Source: JAZRWQ01 sp045541395
GTDB lineage: Bacteria; Bacillota; Clostridia; Oscillospirales; UMGS1783
NCBI GenBank assembly: GCA_045541395.1
Contig: JAZQIZ010000003.1
Location: forward strand, 1 to 21,926
DNA length: 21,926 nucleotides
Direction of reading: 5' to 3'
In this document: in pieces, positions 1 to 6,986 of the stretch
Position numbering within the stretch: the first letter of the stretch is position 1
Layout: each line of letters opens with the position of its first letter
Program-made: the position numbers and the translations under genes
Notes under the pieces: model-generated
Database searches by the model: none
What the model saw: only the letters and a program-made list of their open reading frames with translations
What the model was told of the DNA's origin: nothing

Positions 1-1005
1 TATAAGAAAGGTTGGTGGTGGTTGCTACTGTCTTATAAGTGCCTGTAGAGGAATCGTATCTGTAGATTCTGTAGCCTGTTGCTCCTGTTGCTTTAGGCCA
101 GGAAAGCTTAATGGAAGAAGTATTTCTGGTTGAAACCTTAAGGGATGCGGGAGCCTTGGGCTTTGTGGCGGTGGTAAGGGATCTGTAACCGCTCCAGATG
201 GTGGTGCCGTCGGAAAGCTTCTTGTAAGACTTGATCCTGAACTTATAGGTAGTTGCAGACTTAAGGCTCTTTACGGTATAAGAAAGGTTGGTGGTGGTTG
301 CTACTGTCTTATAAGTCTTGGTGGAAGCATCGTATCTGTAAACTCTGTAACCTGTTGCGCCTGTAACCTTAGGCCAGGAAAGCTTAATGGAAGAAGTATT
401 TCTGGTTGAAACGGATAATTTTGAAGGGGCGGCGGGCTTTGTAGAAAATGTTACTGCCCTTCTGCCGCTCCAGAGGGTGGTGCCGTCGGATAACTTTTTA
501 TAGGATTTTATCGCAAATTTATAATTGGCACCTGCCTTCATACCGCTTAAGGAGCAGGAAAGCTTGGTTGTGGTTGTAAGAGTTTTATAGGTGCCGGTTG
601 ATGAATTATATAAATATATCCTATAACCTGTAGCACCTTCTGCCTTAGGCCATGAAAGCTTAAGAGAGCTGGTTGTAATATCTGAGGCAGTCAGTTTGGA
701 AGGAGCTTTGGGACCGGTCTTTACGCTGACGGTTTTCATATTACTATAAATATACTCACCGTCTGCAAGCTTTTTATATGCCTTCACACCGAATTTATAG
801 GACTTCAAAGCTGAAAGGCCTGTTACGGTATAGGAATTTGAGGTTATGCCTGTTTTAACAGATTTATAGGTACCGGAGGCAGAATCATATTTATATACCC
901 TGTAGCCGTCGGCATCTTCAACCTTGCTCCAGGAAAGCTTGGACTGTACTGCCTCCGCAGATGCCTTCAGGTTGGTTACTGCTTTGGGAGGTACGGGGGT
1001 ATGCT
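1..1005 (-). repeat. Tandem FN3-coding repeats, period about 276 bp
   Basis: The C-terminal part of the SGNH protein gene is made of about four repeats of roughly 92 codons. The two units nearest the edge are almost identical in DNA: the stretch starting at base 1 recurs at base 277. Protein landmarks in each unit are LSW near the start, GYR(I/V)Y, and YKKLSDGTT. These are fibronectin type III modules, common spacers in secreted Firmicutes glycan enzymes. The last unit is cut by the window edge. Confidence 0.85.
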
Positions 1006-4000
1006 TTAATATTTTAACGCTGTTTTTGTTATAAGCGGCGGTAATAATATCATACCAAGAATCTGCCAGCACAGAAGAACCGTATACACTGAGATGAACC
1101 CCGTCTGAAGAAATTACATTATTTATACCTGCAGCAGTTAAGGTGCTTCTGTTATCGCCTACGGCCATTTTATATCCATGGGCAGACAGGCGTTCTATTA
1201 TAGATTTGATACCGATACTGTGATCCTCTTTGATGCTATTTATAAACAAATTTGCACCGGGAGTAACAGTATCGCAAAACAGAACGTCATTATCATCCAT
1301 AAAAGCTTCTATTTCTTTTATGAGATTTTCATAGCGAACAAGCTGCTCATCCATTTCCTGCTTAGTATAGCCGTTGCCGCTTATAAGACCGCAATCGTTG
1401 GTACCGATAGAAAGCAATACTATATCGGGCTCATATTTTAAGGACATACCGCTAACAAGGGGCTTTATACCGGGATGAGAAGGATTGCCCCAAACATCTT
1501 CTGCTACATATCCGGGATATCCGCTGTGTCTGAGAAGTGCTTTTTCTTCAATAGTAGTTACGGCACTTCTCATGGTACCTACAAACACTACTCTGCCGAA
1601 ATATTCGGTAAGCTTTTCGGAAAGTTGTTTTCTGTAGCCAACTTCAGTTCCGCCGCCAAGGTCGGGGTTTACGCCGTATACGTTAGAGTCACCGAAAGGC
1701 ATAATGCGCAAAGGCCTTTGCCGGCCGCTCTTTGTAATATACCAGCCGCTTTCAATTACAGCATTTTCGCTCTTGCCTATCTGAGCCAGAGTTGCGTTGT
1801 TGTTTGCACCTTTGTCGTCATCTGCAATAACAACAGTACCGAGAATTATGATCTGATATCTTTCATTTGCACAAGGATAAATAAGCAAAGTCTGCTTAAC
1901 ATCTGTTACTTTGGGAGTTTCACCGGAAAGGTCTATATATTTACCCTGAGAATTGGTAATAGTATAAACATTGGTTTTGCCTGCTACAGCGGTAAGTACA
2001 AATTCATCTTCTGCACCAACAGCAATGCTTCTGCCTGTATCGCAGTTCATAAAGTTATACTTTTCGCCGGAAACAATTAATGTATTTTGCTCACCTAAAT
2101 CTACAGCAGGGTCTGCCCAGGGGTCCATATAAACACTCTTGGCAATTATATTTCTGTTATATGCATCCACAAAGGATTCAGCATTAAAGGTAATTGCATT
2201 ATAATCTGTTGCTTTACCGGGGAGAGTAATTACAAAGGTATTGCAAACAGATTCACCGTTCTTAGACTGCACATCAATTACAGGAGTCCCGTCAACAAGA
2301 ACCTTGGTGGCGTCTGTAACAGAAACGGGCTCAGTAAATACTACCTCTGCAGCATTTCCGTTAGTGCTAGCAACATAAAGAGGATATACGGAATTACCTT
2401 CAAACTTAAAGTTTTCCCATAGGATATCTACAGTTCCGGAAAGACAGTTTGAAAATACTTCCTTGCCGGTATAAGTTTTTATTACCTTGGCGGAAACTGT
2501 ACCGTTATTGTGATCATTAGGATAAAGATATTCAACAAAGCGAATGCCCGCATTACTGGGAATAGCTGTGAAATTTTCATAAGGTCTAAAGGTTATTAAT
2601 ACTTCTGCTGAATATAAGTTTGAATCTTCAGAATTTGTTATAGGATCAATATAGTCTACAGAAGAAACACCGGACTGATAGCTACCGTTCACTCCGGGAG
2701 TAGGGCTGAATTGATCACAAAGCCAAACGTGACCGGTATCGAAAATATGTACAGGTTCAGTGAACGTAACCTTTACCTGCCAGCTCTGAGGATCGGTTAC
2801 AACTGCGCTTACAATTTTACCGGGAAGGTCTGATAATTTTATAACATTACCGTCACCAACCTCTACACTATGGAAGAAAACATGATTGGCTTGGGCAACT
2901 TCGGCATCTTCAACCTTAATTACTACAGAATGAGTACCTGCATTCAAACCCTTTACTTCATATACAGCGCCAACGGTGCCGGGGGTTATTGATGCATTAA
3001 GCAGGTTCATTTTTTTAAAATCGCTGCCGTCTATACTAATATAAACATTCTCATTAACAAAGGAAGTCTCCGCAACGCCATCGTTACCAACAAGGTCCTG
3101 ATAGTTAACTAAGGTGTTAACCTTTAAGGCAGTACCTGTAAATTTAAAGGAAACAGTATCGCCTGCAGTTTGTGCAAAAGCATATTCCGCAAATGCATCA
3201 AGATGTGCCCAGTTAGACGAGAATTCGAAATATTCGCTGTTAAGAGCATTGTTTTCTATTGCATAAGTTTTATTCCAATTTTCTATTGCAGACTGTACAC
3301 TGCCGTTTTCAACAGAAACACTCTGTAAGGCGAAATCATAACCTGCAGAGGGGCTGATATGAGCCGCACTGGTGATTATTGCAGTATGAGTACCTTCTGT
3401 TAAGCTTGTATTTTCATAAACAACATAGAAGCCTACCTTATGGGTACTGCTTGTAATGTTAATAGGCTGTTCAGGGCCACCGTCTATAGAAATATAAACA
3501 TTATCGTTTGTGAAAACATATTCGGCCGCACCATCGTTGTTATGATCCTGGCAATTTACAAAGCCTGTAAGCTTAATGCCTGTACCTGTGAACCTGAATT
3601 CAACACTGCGGTCGGTACTTGTAACCTGAGCCGCATAGCCCATATTTGCTACGTTGTTGCATTTCCATTCCGGACCGTTGAAAGTAAAATACTCTCTGTT
3701 TAAATCATATACTCCGCCGTTTTCCACATAGGCATTAGTAGTGTTCCAGCTTATAACAGGCTGCACACTGCCGTTTTCTACAGAAACACTCTGTAAAGAG
3801 AAGTCATAACCAGCAGAGGGGCTGATATGAGCCGCACTGGTGATTATTGCAGTATGAGTACCTTCTGTTAAGCTTGTGTTTTCATAAACAACATAGTAGC
3901 CTACCTTATGGGTACTGCTTGTAATATTGATGGGCTGCGCAGGGCCACCGTCTATAGAAATATAAACATTATCGTTTGTGAAAACATACTCGGCCTCACC

Positions 4001-4306
4001 ATCGTTGTCATGGTCCTGGCAATTTACAAAGCCTGTAAGCTTAATGCCCGTGCCTGTGAACTTGAATTCAACACTGCGGTCGGTACTTGTAACCTGAGCT
4101 GCATAGCCCATATTTGCTACGTTGTTGCAACTCCATTCAGCACCGTTGAAAGTAAAATACTCTCTGTTTAGATCATATACTCCGCCGTTTTCTACATAGG
4201 TATTGATAGTGTTCCAGCTATTGGCAAAAACGTTCATAGGCATTATACCAACAAACAGGATCACTACTAAAACCAATGAAAGGAATCTACTGGAATTCTT
4301 TCTCAT
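1..4306 (-). CDS. Large secreted multidomain SGNH/GDSL hydrolase with FN3 repeats (C-terminus outside window)
   Basis: Open on the minus strand from ATG at 4306 (AAAGGAGAG just upstream) to the window edge, at least 1435 residues. Residues 1-28 form a signal peptide ending NVFA. Two near-identical 156-residue repeats follow (about 34-189 and 190-345), then a diverged third copy (about 346-490). Two beta-rich segments of unknown family (about 493-735) and a possible ricin/beta-trefoil-like segment (about 742-855, low certainty) come next. The SGNH hydrolase domain spans about 865-1090: GDSN with Ser874, IGTND with Asn970, and D1068-G-V-H1071, so the catalytic Ser, Asn and Asp-His elements are all present. 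At least four fibronectin type III repeats (about 1100 onward) end at the edge. The family includes carbohydrate acetyl-esterases; the substrate here is unknown. A cell-wall anchor or dockerin could lie beyond the edge. Divergent from a LacI-type gene that probably controls it. Confidence 0.88.
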   Translation of the reverse strand, partial: MRKNSSRFLSLVLVVILFVGIMPMNVFANSWNTINTYVENGGVYDLNREYFTFNGAEWSCNNVANMGYAAQVTSTDRSVEFKFTGTGIKLTGFVNCQDHDNDGEAEYVFTNDNVYISIDGGPAQPINITSSTHKVGYYVVYENTSLTEGTHTAIITSAAHISPSAGYDFSLQSVSVENGSVQPVISWNTTNAYVENGGVYDLNREYFTFNGPEWKCNNVANMGYAAQVTSTDRSVEFRFTGTGIKLTGFVNCQDHNNDGAAEYVFTNDNVYISIDGGPEQPINITSSTHKVGFYVVYENTSLTEGTHTAIITSAAHISPSAGYDFALQSVSVENGSVQSAIENWNKTYAIENNALNSEYFEFSSNWAHLDAFAEYAFAQTAGDTVSFKFTGTALKVNTLVNYQDLVGNDGVAETSFVNENVYISIDGSDFKKMNLLNASITPGTVGAVYEVKGLNAGTHSVVIKVEDAEVAQANHVFFHSVEVGDGNVIKLSDLPGKIVSAVVTDPQSWQVKVTFTEPVHIFDTGHVWLCDQFSPTPGVNGSYQSGVSSVDYIDPITNSEDSNLYSAEVLITFRPYENFTAIPSNAGIRFVEYLYPNDHNNGTVSAKVIKTYTGKEVFSNCLSGTVDILWENFKFEGNSVYPLYVASTNGNAAEVVFTEPVSVTDATKVLVDGTPVIDVQSKNGESVCNTFVITLPGKATDYNAITFNAESFVDAYNRNIIAKSVYMDPWADPAVDLGEQNTLIVSGEKYNFMNCDTGRSIAVGAEDEFVLTAVAGKTNVYTITNSQGKYIDLSGETPKVTDVKQTLLIYPCANERYQIIILGTVVIADDDKGANNNATLAQIGKSENAVIESGWYITKSGRQRPLRIMPFGDSNVYGVNPDLGGGTEVGYRKQLSEKLTEYFGRVVFVGTMRSAVTTIEEKALLRHSGYPGYVAEDVWGNPSHPGIKPLVSGMSLKYEPDIVLLSIGTNDCGLISGNGYTKQEMDEQLVRYENLIKEIEAFMDDNDVLFCDTVTPGANLFINSIKEDHSIGIKSIIERLSAHGYKMAVGDNRSTLTAAGINNVISSDGVHLSVYGSSVLADSWYDIITAAYNKNSVKILKHTPVPPKAVTNLKASAEAVQSKLSWSKVEDADGYRVYKYDSASGTYKSVKTGITSNSYTVTGLSALKSYKFGVKAYKKLADGEYIYSNMKTVSVKTGPKAPSKLTASDITTSSLKLSWPKAEGATGYRIYLYNSSTGTYKTLTTTTKLSCSLSGMKAGANYKFAIKSYKKLSDGTTLWSGRRAVTFSTKPAAPSKLSVSTRNTSSIKLSWPKVTGATGYRVYRYDASTKTYKTVATTTNLSYTVKSLKSATTYKFRIKSYKKLSDGTTIWSGYRSLTTATKPKAPASLKVSTRNTSSIKLSWPKATGATGYRIYRYDSSTGTYKTVATTTNLSY
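3272..4207 (-). repeat. Two near-identical 468-bp tandem repeats (156 aa each)
   Basis: Bases 3740-4207 and 3272-3739 encode the same 156-residue module with only about a dozen amino-acid differences. Shared landmarks are VENGGVYDLNREYF, GFVNCQDH and VYISIDGG. A third, strongly diverged copy follows at about 2840-3271 (VNYQD, VYISIDGS). The module is a predicted beta-sandwich, possibly carbohydrate-binding, but I cannot name its family. Confidence 0.9.
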
Positions 4307-4338
4307 TTCAATACTCTCCTTTGCAAATTTTAAATTTA

Positions 4339-4352
4339 ACAAAACGATTTGT
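4339..4352. promoter_or_regulatory. Putative LacI-family operator O1
   Basis: ACAAAACGATTTGT is a 14-bp palindrome with 12 of 14 positions symmetric (ACAAA-nCGn-TTTGT) and the central CG typical of LacI-family operators. It sits at the expected transcription start of the minus-strand SGNH promoter, where a bound repressor would block initiation. Its centre is 32 bp from that of the second site, about three helical turns. The match to the adjacent LacI protein is inferred. Confidence 0.6.
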
Positions 4353-4358
4353 GTATTT

Positions 4359-4387
4359 AGTATACCAAGCACAAATTCTTTTGTCAA
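4359..4387 (-). promoter_or_regulatory. Sigma-A promoter of the SGNH hydrolase gene
   Basis: Read on the minus strand: TTGACA (4387-4382), 17-bp spacer, TATACT (4364-4359). It has a consensus -35, a near-consensus -10 and ideal spacing. The start site would be near 4352, leaving an untranslated leader of about 45 nt. Operator-like palindromes overlap both the -35/spacer and the start site. Confidence 0.75.
4371..4384. promoter_or_regulatory. Putative LacI-family operator O2
   Basis: ACAAATTCTTTTGT has the same ACAAA-N4-TTTGT arms as the site at 4339-4352 but lacks the central CG. It lies in the spacer of the SGNH promoter and overlaps its -35 hexamer. Paired sites on the same DNA face suggest cooperative binding by a LacI-type dimer pair. 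Confidence 0.5.
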
Positions 4388-4400
4388 TACTTTTCTTGCT

Positions 4401-4429
4401 TTGACATACCGAAATTTATGTGCTAATAT
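4401..4429 (+). promoter_or_regulatory. Sigma-A promoter of the LacI-type regulator gene
   Basis: TTGACA (4401-4406), 17-bp spacer, TAATAT (4424-4429). The start site would be near 4436, giving a leader of only about 15 nt that contains GAGGAAG before the ATG at 4451. Its -35 is 13 bp from the -35 of the opposite promoter, so a protein bound at O2 could influence both. Confidence 0.75.
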
Positions 4430-4450
4430 ATAACATAGAGGAAGTGAAGT

Positions 4451-5485
4451 ATGGATAGCTGTGTTATAACAACCGTAAAAAATAAAAAAATTACAATAAA
4501 ACAGATTGCCGAAGAGTTGGGGTATTCACCCACTGTTGTAAGCCATAGCCTTTCCCATAAAGGTACTGTTGGCGAGAAGACACGTTGTGAGATAATAGAA
4601 TACGCCAAAAAAATCGGTTATAAACCAAGCCTTCAGGCACAAACGGTACGAAAAAAGAATATCCGTATTGCTGTGCATATTCCCAGGTCACCCGAATTTT
4701 TAAATCAGAAATTCACTGCCGGAATAAAAACGTCTATAAGAAATTTTACCGGCAATAACCTTGAATGTGATTTTCTTAATTGCACCAAGCACAGCTATGA
4801 ACAGTTTCTGACCGTGCTTAAAACTGTAATAGACGGCAATTACGACGGGGCCATTTTGGCGGTAGGCGACGATTTATTATCAAGAGACCCTGAGTATGCC
4901 CAAATGATAAACCAAAAGAACATACCTATTGTACTTATAGGCGCTAAGAGTAAGCTTTTGAACTCTTTGGCAACCATACATCCGGAGCCTCAAAAGAGCG
5001 GCGCAATAGCTGCTGATCTTCTGAATATGGCAAACTGCAAGGACGTTCTTTTAATGTACGGCAACTCTGCAGATATACACAACGCAACAGTTGAAGGCTT
5101 TACTGCACAGGCAAAGCTATATAATATGAATTTTGAAATAACCGAGTCCTGCGCGGATAACGAAACCGTTGCATATAACATTGCCAAAGAGTATCTTGCA
5201 AAAAACGGCAACAGAGGGGTTTTCCTTACAAACTGCTTTGGTTGGGCAGTAGAGAAGGCAATGGAAGAGCTGAATATCCACTCTCCTCTTGTGTGTATGG
5301 ATATGCACCCTAACACAGCAAAGCTTATAAGAGAGAACAAACAATTGGCCGCTATTTGTCAGCATCAGACTCTCCAGGGGCAATATGCCGCTGACCATTT
5401 ATTAAAAATTATTCTTTCGGGGCAAAGCAGTACCTATGAAGATATATTTGTTTCTCCCGAAATAGTGACGAGGGCATTATTATAA
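4451..5485 (+). CDS. LacI-family transcriptional regulator
   Basis: A 344-residue protein of normal length for LacI/GalR regulators. An N-terminal helix-turn-helix (about residues 14-33: TIKQIAEELGYSPTVVSHSL) is followed by the hinge helix region (EIIEYAKKIGYKPS). A periplasmic-binding-protein-like effector domain fills the rest (about 70-344), with typical segments such as YDGAILAVG, IPIVLIGA and EKAMEELNI. The start at 4451 is set by GAGGAAG seven bases upstream and the promoter just before it. It is divergent from the secreted SGNH hydrolase gene, and two palindromes cover that gene's promoter. Local control of the hydrolase in response to a sugar or glycan fragment is therefore likely. 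The effector cannot be read from sequence. Transcription ends at a strong hairpin at 5488. Confidence 0.93.
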   Translation: MDSCVITTVKNKKITIKQIAEELGYSPTVVSHSLSHKGTVGEKTRCEIIEYAKKIGYKPSLQAQTVRKKNIRIAVHIPRSPEFLNQKFTAGIKTSIRNFTGNNLECDFLNCTKHSYEQFLTVLKTVIDGNYDGAILAVGDDLLSRDPEYAQMINQKNIPIVLIGAKSKLLNSLATIHPEPQKSGAIAADLLNMANCKDVLLMYGNSADIHNATVEGFTAQAKLYNMNFEITESCADNETVAYNIAKEYLAKNGNRGVFLTNCFGWAVEKAMEELNIHSPLVCMDMHPNTAKLIRENKQLAAICQHQTLQGQYAADHLLKIILSGQSSTYEDIFVSPEIVTRALL

Positions 5486-5487
5486 AT

Positions 5488-5517
5488 AAAAACACACGAA
5501 TTTTTCGTGTGTTTTTT
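5488..5517 (+). terminator. Intrinsic terminator after the LacI-type gene
   Basis: A perfect 13-bp stem (5488-5500 with 5504-5516, core ACACACGAA/TTCGTGTGT) with a three-base loop and T tract, starting 3 bp after the stop codon. Confidence 0.9.
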
Positions 5518-5518
5518 A

Positions 5519-5547
5519 TTGTATATTTAAATGCTGTGTGCTATAAT
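5519..5547 (+). promoter_or_regulatory. Promoter of the cobalamin-riboswitch transcript
   Basis: TTGTAT (5519-5524), 17-bp spacer, TATAAT (5542-5547), directly after the preceding terminator. The expected start, about 5554, coincides with the first strand of the riboswitch P1 helix. Confidence 0.7.
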
Positions 5548-5552
5548 TACCT

Positions 5553-5715
5553 CGTTATGTAATGCGAAAGCATAATGGCTTACGCCATTGGGAATGAGGT
5601 CAGAATCCTCAGCAGCGAACACCTACTGTATGTATCTACAAGGCTTTACGGCCACTCTTTCAGGGGAAGGCAAAGCTAAGGTTTGAAGGTACAAAGCCAG
5701 GATATCTGCATAACG
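5553..5715 (+). promoter_or_regulatory. Cobalamin riboswitch
   Basis: The RNA is closed by a perfect P1 helix, CGTTATG (5553-5559) with CATAACG (5709-5715). Inside are conserved cobalamin-aptamer core segments in the right order: GGGAATGAGGTCAGAATCC (5590-5608), then the ACTGTA segment (5624-5629), and the B12-box-like AGCCAGGATATCTGC (5696-5710). It should fold in response to a cobalamin and reduce expression of the gene below. Only about 20 nt separate P1 from the ribosome binding site, and no terminator hairpin is visible there, so control of translation is more likely than transcription termination. Confidence 0.85.
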
Positions 5716-5750
5716 GAAATTTTACTTTTTTGTGTGAAAGGAGAAAGAAA

Positions 5751-6158
5751 ATGAAAACAGCAAAAGTGTTTGCCCTGCTTCTTGCAGTAATTCTTTTAAT
5801 TGCAGGTTGCGGTGCAAAGGAAGAGGGCGGTAAAGAAATTACCGTAAAGGTTCAGTTTGATACCTCGGCAGTAGAATACGAAGGTGAGCTGAAAGACAAG
5901 GCCCTTGAGGTAAAAGTAACCGAAGGCACCAGCGTGTTTGACGCCACAAAGAAAGCCTGCGAGGAAAACAGCCTTGAATTCAAGTATGATGACAGTGCCA
6001 CCGTATTTATTACCGGCATTGGGGACCTTAATATGGGCGATATGGCCGATTCCGACGGTTGGGTCTACACCGTAAACGGTGAGGAGATATGGGAAGAAGC
6101 CTCTAAGGTAGCCTTAAATGAGGGCGATACAGTAACCTGGCAGTTTATGATCTGGTAA
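5751..6158 (+). CDS. DUF4430 (transcobalamin-like) lipoprotein under cobalamin riboswitch
   Basis: A 135-residue protein. The start at 5751 is chosen because AAAGGAG lies 7 bases upstream; an in-frame TTG at 5730 would put that site inside the coding region. Residues 1-19 are a lipoprotein signal peptide with lipobox I-A-G-C20. The rest matches the DUF4430 fold: KVTEGTSVFDATKKACEE, a central FITGIGD, GWVYTVNGE (103-111), and a closing GDTVTWQF. DUF4430 is related to the C-terminal domain of vertebrate transcobalamin and intrinsic factor and occurs in bacterial surface proteins. With the riboswitch upstream, capture of cobalamin outside the membrane is the likely role, feeding a BtuCDF-type transporter encoded elsewhere. 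No transporter gene accompanies it. Binding is inferred, not shown. Confidence 0.85.
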   Translation: MKTAKVFALLLAVILLIAGCGAKEEGGKEITVKVQFDTSAVEYEGELKDKALEVKVTEGTSVFDATKKACEENSLEFKYDDSATVFITGIGDLNMGDMADSDGWVYTVNGEEIWEEASKVALNEGDTVTWQFMIW

Positions 6159-6162
6159 CAAG

Positions 6163-6192
6163 AAGGGTAACAGCATTCAGCTGTTACCCTTT
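6163..6192. terminator. Shared terminator between convergent genes
   Basis: A 12-bp stem AAGGGTAACAGC (6163-6174) with GCTGTTACCCTT (6180-6191) and a five-base loop, between the stop codons of the DUF4430 gene and the convergent phosphatase gene. The T tract is short on both strands, so efficiency is uncertain. Confidence 0.7.
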
Positions 6193-6201
6193 ATTAATGC
6201 T

Positions 6202-6840
6202 TTATTTCCAGGTAGAAACCGGTACGGGAGCCGCATCGGCAGGAAGGTGAGAAGTATCATTTTCAAAAACAATGCTCCAGCTTCCGTCTTCAAAAAATTC
6301 AACTAAGTTTACGCCGGTATTATCAACGTAATCAACCTCTATAATACGCTCCCAAGGCAGTTTCCTAAGCATACAGAAAAGGCTGCGGTAAACACCGCCG
6401 TGAGCCGCAACGGCAATGGTTTTCTCCGGGTTTTCTTTTACTATTTCCATAAGAGCGCCAAAAAACCTTTCCCCTGCTTCCATAACAGATTCTCCGTCTG
6501 CAGGGTGAAAAAGATGAGGCTCGTTGTTCCACTGATATTTCTGAAGCTCAGTCATGGCGCCAAAGGGTTTATCGTCCACCTCGCCTAAATCTATTTCCAT
6601 AAGGCGGTCATCCTTAAAAAGAGGGGCAGAAGGGTATTTATTTATAGCAAGGGCGGTTTTATAAGCGCGGGTAAGAGGAGAAGAATAAACTGCATCCAGC
6701 TTCATATCCTTAAAGCGCTCGGAAAGGTACTCAAGCTGAAGAGCGCCTTTTTCGCTTATATCGTAATTGGCATGACCTGCAACAACAGCCTTTAAATTTG
6801 CTAAAGACTCGCAATGTCTTACAAGATAAACCTTAGTCAT
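6202..6840 (-). CDS. Histidine phosphatase family protein (phosphoglycerate-mutase-like)
   Basis: 212 residues, the usual size. The catalytic motif near the N-terminus reads VRHCES, with His9 as the phospho-acceptor. The second position after the Arg-His pair is Cys instead of the common Gly. Further active-site elements are SSPLTRAYKTA with Arg58, Glu87 in EIDLGE, and the second histidine His147 in AAHGGVYRS. AAGGAG lies upstream of the ATG at 6840. These enzymes remove phosphate from small metabolites. CobC (alpha-ribazole phosphatase of cobalamin synthesis) belongs to this family, and the riboswitch gene next door makes that tempting. However, the genes are convergent and no other cobalamin gene is here, so the substrate stays open. 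It has no signal peptide and is cytoplasmic. Confidence 0.9.
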   Translation of the reverse strand: MTKVYLVRHCESLANLKAVVAGHANYDISEKGALQLEYLSERFKDMKLDAVYSSPLTRAYKTALAINKYPSAPLFKDDRLMEIDLGEVDDKPFGAMTELQKYQWNNEPHLFHPADGESVMEAGERFFGALMEIVKENPEKTIAVAAHGGVYRSLFCMLRKLPWERIIEVDYVDNTGVNLVEFFEDGSWSIVFENDTSHLPADAAPVPVSTWK

Positions 6841-6866
6841 ATTTGTACTCCTTTAGTTTTTCTTTT

Positions 6867-6895
6867 ATTTTAACATAATTTTTAAGTAATTTAAA
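6867..6895 (-). promoter_or_regulatory. Possible promoter of the histidine phosphatase gene
   Basis: On the minus strand: TTTAAA (6895-6890), 17-bp spacer, TAAAAT (6872-6867). Spacing is ideal but both hexamers deviate, and the region is very AT-rich. Confidence 0.45.
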
Positions 6896-6904
6896 GGGTA
6901 TACC

Positions 6905-6933
6905 TTTACAAAAAAGCAAAAATAGAATATAAT
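6905..6933 (+). promoter_or_regulatory. Promoter of prfB
   Basis: TTTACA (6905-6910), 17-bp spacer, TATAAT (6928-6933). The start would be near 6940, about 45 nt before the prfB start codon. Confidence 0.7.
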
Positions 6934-6986
6934 ATTTAAGTTAAATATAATGCGGTAGTATGCCGTTTTAATAAAGGTGAGAAAAA

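Noticed and set aside
1..1005. Regularly spaced repeats as a possible CRISPR array
   Set aside because: The 276-bp period is in frame and encodes FN3 domains throughout.
1475..2080. A 201-residue plus-strand open frame
   Set aside because: Antisense to the SGNH catalytic region, which has clear motifs on the minus strand; the translation is cysteine-rich and family-less.
3440..4171. Two 87-residue plus-strand open frames, at 3440-3703 and 3908-4171, that look like paralogues
   Set aside because: They are antisense to the two 468-bp repeats of the SGNH gene, which explains both their similarity and spacing; neither has a convincing ribosome site.
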